Source: Gimesia algae (lineage in GTDB: Bacteria; Planctomycetota; Planctomycetia; Planctomycetales; Planctomycetaceae). Taken from it: 64,000 bases of DNA. Shown piece by piece: positions 58,516-64,000 of this stretch. The notes beneath the pieces are model-generated. The model saw only the letters and a program-made list of their open reading frames with translations. It did no database searches and was not told where the DNA came from. A program made the position numbers and the translations under genes. Location of the stretch: contig NZ_CP036343.1 in the NCBI RefSeq assembly GCF_007746795.1, positions 186,001 to 250,000 on the forward strand, read 5' to 3'. Each line of letters begins with the position of its first letter. The first letter of the stretch is position 1.

Positions 58516-60249
58516 CTACTCCAGTGATTGGCCCTGCTTTTCAGTAGTGGTATGGCAGACGACTTCGAACAACGCGGTCGTACCGCTGATTTCATAGGAG
58601 ACAGCGAGCAACGGTTTTCCCGTCGGACTCACGTCGGCAGGTATGAATGTCAGGCCTTCGGGCCCCAGGTCGCCTGCCTCTGGTTTCTTCGTCGATTTGT
58701 CGAAGTCGCGCGTGATGACATAGTCGCAGAAGACCGGCTGTTTCGGATTGGCGAGGTCATAGATCATGATGCCGCTGTGTCGCTCCATTCCGATAAAAGC
58801 CACGGGACGACCCTCGAGCATTCCCACAACCAGTCCTTCTGGCTCCGGCCCTTTGTTGTCGCTGCGATCATCGAGGTCGTTTGACTCATGATCGGCGTTG
58901 AACGACTTGGGAAAACGATTGGCGATGATGCGTTCGAATTCGTTACCGTTGTTATAGACCAGCTGACCATCCGCACTGCGGACAGAGAATGACCGTCCGC
59001 CAAAACTATAAAGTTCCTCATAGAGTCCATCACCGTCGGCATCCCCGTTAGAGGATGTCACCATCAGCCGCCCGAGTGCTTTGTTAGATTGCAGTTCCTT
59101 TGCGTTGGGGAACTTTTTCGGGTCGAGTTTCAGATCACCGACACGAGCTTTCTCACTGAAGCCGTCGAAGTCGCGGTGGTCCCCTTCATCAGCCGTGATG
59201 ACGTACGCCGTACCATCGACTTCAAAGGAATAGATGGCATCGGGCTGGTACATCCCTTTGACCGGCCAGGTGCGAAGTTGAATCTTCTTGTCTTTGTTGC
59301 TGGCATCAAAGGCATTTTCGGGAAGCGAATGATCTTTAAAACCCAGTGGCACGAGCTCGACGAGCTTACTTGTTTCGAGATCGATGATCGCAAACGCATT
59401 CGCTTCCTGCAGCGACACCCATGCGGTTTTGGAATCAGGGGAAACAGCGATGTATTCCGGTTCGAAATCCTGCGCAGGCGTCGCATTCTTTCCGAAGACG
59501 CGCACGCCAGACGGCAGTTTAGACTTGTCATTGTAAGCTGTGAAATCAATGTGAACGACGGAGGCATCGGTTACCGCTGCCACACCATCTGTCAGATCGA
59601 TGAGCGAGACGCTGCCTTCTGGATTGCGCGTATAATCTTTTGTCGCCTCTCCTTCATTGGCAGTAATCAGCCAGTGCCCATCCGGCGAAATGGTGATCAT
59701 GTCCGGTTCGGGGCCGACGTGAACGGTCTTCAGCACGTCACCTGCGGGTGAGAGAAAGACAACCAGGCCCGGCTCCTGTTTTGGATCGGATGAGAGGGCG
59801 GCGGCGATCACACCTCCTTTCGCCGTGATCGAGTTTGGTTTGGAACCAAACTCAGCCAGATCAACCGACTTGAACAACTGCGGTTCGGACGGGTTGTTAA
59901 TGTCAAGAATATCGATGGCGACCCGCTCTCCGTCAACGACAAAGAGTCGCTTTGAGTCCGTGTCGAAGGCACAGATTTCCGCCGCCGACTTTTTCCCCGC
60001 CCCGTGTTGATATCGCCCGAGAAATTCAAGACCTACAGTATTGGATGCCGCAGGTGGTTCCGGGATAGGCTCGGCAATCTGGCCAGCTCCGCCGCTGTTG
60101 GGTTTGATATTGTTCACGGCGACATCTTTACCTGCGGTATCAGAGCAGCCGGAGATCATAAAGTTAAAGACGCCGAGAATAATCGCAGCAAAAACAGGTA
60201 GACGGCACGGGCGCGGCTTTGCTCCAGACTGTGGTGAGAGGTGAGTCAT
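58516..60249 (-). CDS. choice-of-anchor-I family lipoprotein (propeller)
   Basis: 577 residues with a lipoprotein signal ending at MISGC (C35). The mature part is a beta-propeller: LEFLGRYQHGAGKKSAAEICAF starts the fold, ITISPDGHWLITANEGE and YVITADEGDHRDFDGF are characteristic, and VAFIGMERHSGIMIYDL with GPEGLTFIPADVSPTGKPLL ends it. These are hallmarks of the choice-of-anchor-I group related to mesenchyme-specific cell surface glycoprotein and some alkaline phosphatases. No catalytic site can be assigned. Its start faces the tRNA/Y-RNA array. Confidence 0.85.
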   Translation of the reverse strand: MTHLSPQSGAKPRPCRLPVFAAIILGVFNFMISGCSDTAGKDVAVNNIKPNSGGAGQIAEPIPEPPAASNTVGLEFLGRYQHGAGKKSAAEICAFDTDSKRLFVVDGERVAIDILDINNPSEPQLFKSVDLAEFGSKPNSITAKGGVIAAALSSDPKQEPGLVVFLSPAGDVLKTVHVGPEPDMITISPDGHWLITANEGEATKDYTRNPEGSVSLIDLTDGVAAVTDASVVHIDFTAYNDKSKLPSGVRVFGKNATPAQDFEPEYIAVSPDSKTAWVSLQEANAFAIIDLETSKLVELVPLGFKDHSLPENAFDASNKDKKIQLRTWPVKGMYQPDAIYSFEVDGTAYVITADEGDHRDFDGFSEKARVGDLKLDPKKFPNAKELQSNKALGRLMVTSSNGDADGDGLYEELYSFGGRSFSVRSADGQLVYNNGNEFERIIANRFPKSFNADHESNDLDDRSDNKGPEPEGLVVGMLEGRPVAFIGMERHSGIMIYDLANPKQPVFCDYVITRDFDKSTKKPEAGDLGPEGLTFIPADVSPTGKPLLAVSYEISGTTALFEVVCHTTTEKQGQSLE

Positions 60250-60757
60250 GTTGTACTTCTAAAATATGATCTGGGGGGCGGATGCTGGTAAAAAACGATT
60301 GCCGAAAAGTGCACGAATACATGTGTTGCAATGTGGACGAATTGAGGGTTTTAAAACTAACAACGGAATATGAAGAGGGCGGGAAGAAAGCGTTAATATT
60401 TAGGGTGTGCTCAGATTTGTCTGAATGCATTTGCAGTTCAGGACAGACAGGAATTAAGGAGGCAGTGAATGTTTTTTAGCCTGTGAACAGGCTAAAAAAC
60501 CAGGTTTCATATCTGGTGAAAATGAAACGATCCCGAATCAAGAATCTTCAGTGTTAATATATGATGAAAAAATTGCTAAGAATTCCTGAAGGTGATTTTG
60601 ACCCGGTTTATCATGCCCCTTAAGGTGACGCGCCTCGCAATCGGAAGGTCGTCGATACCAGCCACGGTTTAGCATTCATATTCTGATATTCAGAAACTGC
60701 TGAAAGTATTTTGAAAGAAGCGAACCGGTTCTCACTGCGGCCTGTCTATTACCAGCA
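60250..60757. other. intergenic region before the tRNA/Y-RNA array
   Basis: About 508 bp without a convincing gene. A perfect 12-bp hairpin, TTTTTTAGCCTG/CAGGCTAAAAAA, lies at 60472-60499; its flanks place U before and A after the stem on both strands, which is not a standard terminator. The promoter of the RNA array should lie in 60500-60757; I cannot identify it with confidence. Confidence 0.5.
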
Positions 60758-60787
60758 GTCAGCCAACGCGGTTTCGTTGGTACTGAC
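60758..60787 (+). ncRNA. remnant Y-RNA-like stem at the head of the array
   Basis: GTCAGCCAAC (60758-60767) pairs with GTTGG-TA-CTGAC (60776-60787). The TTTCGTTGG at its 3' side matches the 3' strand of units 1 and 2 downstream, but the internal loop and inner stem are missing. It may be a decayed Y-RNA unit or a processing hairpin before the first tRNA. Confidence 0.4.
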
Positions 60788-60793
60788 AATTAT

Positions 60794-60864
60794 GCCTTGC
60801 GAGTGTGATGGACGCACGATGGTCTTCGGAACCATCAGACGGGGTTCGACTCCCTGGTGAGGTA
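60794..60864 (+). tRNA. tRNA-Arg(UCG) or tRNA-like RNA
   Basis: 71 nt fold as a complete cloverleaf: acceptor GCCTTGC/GTGAGGT (three G-U pairs), D-stem GTG/CAC with a GG-containing loop, anticodon stem ATGGT/ACCAT with loop CTTCGGA (anticodon UCG), T-arm CGGGG-TTCGACT-CCCTG and A73. Position 8 is G instead of the near-universal U, and the acceptor is weak, so it may be a degenerate or specialised tRNA. CCA is not encoded. It is only six bases from the next tRNA. Confidence 0.6.
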
Positions 60865-60870
60865 CTTTTA

Positions 60871-60942
60871 GACGCTGATACCTGATGGCCGGGGAACTGC
60901 CTGCAAAGCAGTTTGCAGTGGGTTCGATTCCCACCGGCGTCT
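60871..60942 (+). tRNA. tRNA-Cys(GCA) or tRNA-like RNA
   Basis: 72 nt. Acceptor GACGCTG/CGGCGTC pairs fully, anticodon stem ACTGC/GCAGT holds loop CTGCAAA (anticodon GCA), T-arm is GTGGG-TTCGATT-CCCAC and the discriminator is U73, the identity base of tRNA-Cys. The D-arm is weak (two G-C pairs) and position 8 is not U. CCA is not encoded. The first Y-RNA unit begins three bases further on, so the RNAs are probably cut from one transcript. Confidence 0.68.
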
Positions 60943-60944
60943 TT

Positions 60945-61019
60945 AACCGACCAACTGTCGGCTCGGACTACATCTTTATGACAGAAACGATGTCTGAGTG
61001 ATTTCTTCGTTGGCCGGTT
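60945..61019 (+). ncRNA. Y-RNA-like unit 1 (minimal, no module)
   Basis: The outer stem AACCG-A-CCAAC (60945-60955) pairs with GTTGG-C-CGGTT (61009-61019), ten pairs with one mismatch. The 5' internal loop is TGTCG and the 3' loop ends in CTTC. The inner stem GCTCGGAC (60961-60968) pairs with GTCTGAGT (60992-60999) over eight positions. After TACAT there is only a short loop. This is the bare Ro-binding-type stem shared by all units, without a tRNA-like body. Confidence 0.68.
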
Positions 61020-61029
61020 TGTTGAACAA

Positions 61030-61209
61030 TCCAACTGCCCGTCGGGATTACATTATGACGGTCCTAAGGTAGCCAACCTGGAGCGATCCAGGGAAGGTGA
61101 GCGCAACGGCATCTCTTTGAGATGGTCTGGCGTGTGCCCACTGTCGGTCTCACATGCGACCGATAAGAGCGGCCGTAAACAGCAACAATCTCGACAACCC
61201 TTCGTTGGG
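61030..61209 (+). ncRNA. Y-RNA-like unit 2 carrying a 23S rRNA helix 69/70 mimic
   Basis: The outer stem TCCAAC/GTTGGG is at 61030-61035 and 61204-61209, with loop TGCCC opposite AACCCTTC, and inner stem GTCGGGAT (61041-61048) with ATCTCGAC (61188-61195). Inside, ACGGTCCTAAGGTAGC (61058-61073) equals a universally conserved 23S rRNA stretch, and GGCCGTAA (61171-61178) equals the 5' side of helix 69. Together GGCCGT/ACGGTC rebuild the helix 69 stem, with its loop opened onto the Ro-type stem. Further hairpins are CCTGGA-GCGA-TCCAGG (61077-61092), CATCTC/GAGATG (61110-61124) and TCGGTC/GACCGA (61144-61163). Confidence 0.7.
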
Positions 61210-61224
61210 CTTAGTAAGAACATT

Positions 61225-61368
61225 TGATCGACTGCCAGACTGGAGTACATGATCTTTAATCCGGTGGTTGCGGGTTCGACTCCCGCCGGCGCTATTTTCA
61301 ATGTGTGTCGCGCCGTAGCTCAACGGATAGAGCACCGTAAACGCTCTGGTTTAATACTTCGTCGATCA
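61225..61368 (+). ncRNA. Y-RNA-like unit 3 with a circularly permuted tRNA module
   Basis: The outer stem TGATCGAC/GTCGATCA is perfect (8 bp; 61225-61232 and 61361-61368). Loop TGCCA faces TAATACTTC; the inner stem is GACTGGAG (61238-61245) with CTCTGGTT (61344-61351). Then come ACCG/CGGT as the anticodon-stem remnant, T-arm GCGGG-TTCGACT-CCCGC (61270-61286), acceptor CGGCGC (61287-61292) with GCGCCG (61310-61315) joined by a 17-nt loop, and D-arm GCTC-AACGGATA-GAGC (61318-61333) preceded by TA. It is a tRNA body whose ends are joined and whose anticodon loop is opened. Confidence 0.75.
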
Positions 61369-61385
61369 TTTTTCACAAGAGACAA

Positions 61386-61515
61386 AACCGACTGCCGAAT
61401 GGGAGTACATGAAAGTTTTGGGTTCGAGTCCCATCAGTGCAGAGTGTTTAAGCATTCGGCGCTGTAGCTCAACTGGCAGAGCATTAACAACTCTGGTTCA
61501 ACAACTTCGTCGGTT
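61386..61515 (+). ncRNA. Y-RNA-like unit 4 with a circularly permuted tRNA module
   Basis: The outer stem AACCGAC/GTCGGTT is perfect (61386-61392 and 61509-61515). Loop TGCCG faces CAACAACTTC; the inner stem is AATGGGAG (61398-61405) with CTCTGGTT (61491-61498), one mismatch. The module has T-arm TTGGG-TTCGAGT-CCCAT (61418-61434), acceptor CAGTGC/GCGCTG (61435-61440 and 61459-61464, one G-U) joined by an 18-nt loop, and D-arm GCTC-AACTGGCA-GAGC (61467-61482). It is built like unit 3 but with different bases in each stem. Confidence 0.73.
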
Positions 61516-61526
61516 ATTTAAAACAG

Positions 61527-61669
61527 ACTCGACTGCCGGTGTGGAGTACATGGTTAACGCTGGTTCAACTCCTGCCCGGCCGCTTTGTTACAAGAGTTAT
61601 GCGGCCGGCCCCTGCGAATCGCGTGTGCGCGGTATCGCAGGGTCGTCTCTGCCCATCACTTCGTCGAGT
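61527..61669 (+). ncRNA. Y-RNA-like unit 5 with a divergent module
   Basis: The outer stem ACTCGAC/GTCGAGT is perfect (61527-61533 and 61663-61669). Loop TGCCG faces ATCACTTC; the inner stem is GTGTGGAG (61539-61546) with CTCTGCCC (61647-61654), one mismatch. The module keeps a T-arm-like GCTGG-TTCAACT-CCTGC (61559-61575) and an acceptor-like CCGGCCGC/GCGGCCGG (61576-61583, 61601-61608). The D-arm is replaced by a long hairpin, CCCTGCGA/TCGCAGGG (61610-61617, 61635-61642). Confidence 0.7.
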
Positions 61670-61680
61670 GCTATTTACAG

Positions 61681-61725
61681 GATCCGGCTGCCGTCAGTGA
61701 GGACTGACGCGGTTTTCACCGGTTC
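61681..61725 (+). ncRNA. minimal Y-RNA-like element in the leader of the Ro gene
   Basis: GATCCGG (61681-61687) can pair with CCGGTTC (61719-61725), leaving a 5' loop CTGCC like the other units and an inner stem GTCAG/CTGAC (61693-61697 and 61704-61708). It ends ten bases before the Ro ribosome site. It may be a short Y RNA or a site where Ro binds its own mRNA. Confidence 0.5.
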
Positions 61726-61747
61726 CATTTTTTTGAAGGAGGCTATG

Positions 61748-63358
<1,611 letters not shown>

Positions 63359-63383
63359 TCGATGTTATCGTTAAACAGGGACA

Positions 63384-63417
63384 CCCCTGGTCTGATGTTT
63401 CGGGCCAGGGGCTTTTT
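63384..63417 (+). terminator. intrinsic terminator after the Ro gene
   Basis: CCCCTGG (63384-63390) pairs with CCAGGGG (63405-63411), followed by CTTTTTG. It lies 26 bp past the Ro stop and probably ends the whole array operon. Confidence 0.88.
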
Positions 63418-63563
63418 GTTTGTTTTCATCAACCAGTGCGCCTTCAGAATTTTCTTGACAACTCCTTACTGAGTTAACAAAGTTGCAATTCAACTGTTCG
63501 TTTGAGAATTAGATAAACAGTCTAATTCAAGTAATGCTCCAAGTAACCAAGGGAGTAAGGCAG

Positions 63564-63908
63564 ATGAAACAAGACAAGCCGCATGACCAGCTTCCCAGAG
63601 AATTCCGCTCCAGCCAGTCTCGAATCATGTATGTCGAAGACAAATCTGATGGTCTTGAGGGCGAGGCCCGAATTGGTCGCGTCTACTTTTCCAAATCGGG
63701 AAAGACACTCTATTACAGAGGGCGTCGCTTCCAGAGCCTGAAGGGTACAGGATTCAAGGCAAATTACCGTGATGTCGAAAGTGATGCGGAGTTCTGGATC
63801 TCTGGTCCACGCAAGGACCAGAACGATCGCCTTTACGGCGGCTTTCGCAACGTTATCATCGACGAGGACGTTAAGGCCGATTACCTGACTTACATCTCGG
63901 GTAAATAA
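63564..63908 (+). CDS. conserved small protein of unknown function
   Basis: 114 residues from the ATG at 63564, preceded by AAGG; the longer frame to 63534 adds a tail with no ribosome site. The core IMYVEDKSDGLEGEARIGRVYFSK, then LYYRGRRFQSLKG and AEFWISGPRKDQNDRLYGG, is conserved in many bacteria. As I recall, relatives are sometimes mislabelled as 1-deoxyxylulose-5-phosphate synthase, which is far larger and unrelated. No signal peptide or catalytic motif is apparent. It lies after the terminator of the Ro gene and is separate. Confidence 0.75.
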   Translation: MKQDKPHDQLPREFRSSQSRIMYVEDKSDGLEGEARIGRVYFSKSGKTLYYRGRRFQSLKGTGFKANYRDVESDAEFWISGPRKDQNDRLYGGFRNVIIDEDVKADYLTYISGK

Positions 63909-64000
63909 GAATATTTTCGAGCGGAATCGCTGCTGCGAGCTACTTCACTTCGATCCCAGGAAGATATATTTTAATCTTCGAAACAGCCATTCGGTTCTCT

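Noticed and set aside
60472..60499. Intrinsic terminator
   Set aside because: The hairpin is perfect, but the U-tract precedes and an A-tract follows the stem on both strands, the opposite of a terminator.
61055..61075. I-CeuI-type homing site or a 23S rRNA gene fragment
   Set aside because: The match is limited to helix 69/70, is permuted, and is embedded in a structured unit framed by the same stem as its neighbours. No homing endonuclease or further rRNA is present.
60749..61335. Minus-strand open frames across the tRNA region
   Set aside because: Their peptides (for example GIEPTANCFAGSSPA) are the usual antisense translations of tRNA genes, and the plus strand has clear RNA structure.
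61310..61590. Linear tRNAs interrupted by introns in the anticodon loop (D-arm of one unit joined to the T-arm of the next)
   Set aside because: The acceptor strands do not pair in the linear reading (for example GCGCTG of unit 4 with CCGGCCGC of unit 5), whereas they pair within each permuted unit, and the outer stems covary only in the permuted reading. One pair, TTAAC/GTTAA, does fit the linear reading.
61409..61747. Upstream extension of the Ro reading frame
   Set aside because: The frame runs through the Y-RNA-like units without a ribosome site. GAAGGAGG stands before the ATG at 61748, where the conserved protein begins.

Overview
The window looks like a chromosomal segment of a planctomycete. 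The marker families are two DUF1559 proteins with prepilin-type N-termini, a DUF1501 / DUF1549-DUF1553 (PSD1) pair, PVC-type heme-binding dehydrogenases with HEAT repeats, a secreted sulfatase, and the small lysine-tailed protein recognised as a PVC-superphylum signature. A Gimesia-like member of the Planctomycetaceae fits, but the genus is a guess. Most genes encode secreted, lipid-anchored or envelope proteins.

Layout. 1-4.7 kb: the end of a cell-wall/division cluster (ddl and a partial FtsQ-like gene) and a two-gene export unit (HlyD adaptor plus M50 protease/HlyD fusion). 4.9-12.4 kb: a Tat-exported beta-propeller, a pentaheme cytochrome overlapping a propeller gene, and an SGNH hydrolase. 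12.5-16 kb: lipoprotein plus DUF1559 pair, a copy of a 94-bp dispersed repeat, and a zincin. 16-22 kb: an LptA/OstA-like protein beside kdsD (LPS transport and Kdo synthesis), then obg. 22.5-23.8 kb: a second zincin. 23.8-31.6 kb: a phosphonate catabolism cluster (alcohol dehydrogenase, phnW, phnX, PhnZ-like HD oxygenase, OPA/MFS transporter, FAD oxidoreductase) with a divergent XylR/AraC-type regulator and a symmetric candidate operator between them. 31.7-49.6 kb: assorted enzymes, a giant PVC dehydrogenase, a GH3 protein, the PVC signature protein, an SSS symporter whose last codons lie in the second repeat copy, nrdR, the DUF1501/DUF1553 pair and a sulfatase. 49.6-60.2 kb: an exported KatG under a palindromic promoter, a thioredoxin-HEAT lipoprotein, an SGNH hydrolase, a second DUF1559 gene and a choice-of-anchor-I lipoprotein.

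The most striking part is 60.75-63.4 kb. Two tRNAs or tRNA-like RNAs are followed by a tandem array of Y-RNA-like units and then by a Ro60/Rsr (TROVE plus vWA) gene. Five units (60945-61669) share one architecture: an outer stem whose sequence changes from unit to unit while pairing is kept, a conserved asymmetric internal loop, an 8-bp inner stem and a TACAT motif. What sits on the stem differs. Unit 1 has a bare loop. Unit 2 has a domain that reproduces the 23S rRNA helix 69/70 sequence, circularly permuted. Units 3 and 4 are circularly permuted tRNA bodies with canonical D- and T-arms, opened at the anticodon loop. Unit 5 is a T-arm plus long hairpins. A minimal sixth unit lies in the leader of the Ro gene and a remnant lies upstream of the tRNAs. 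I read this as a polycistronic operon making a family of Ro-bound decoy or adaptor RNAs that imitate parts of the translation machinery. The structure is visible in the sequence; the function is inferred.
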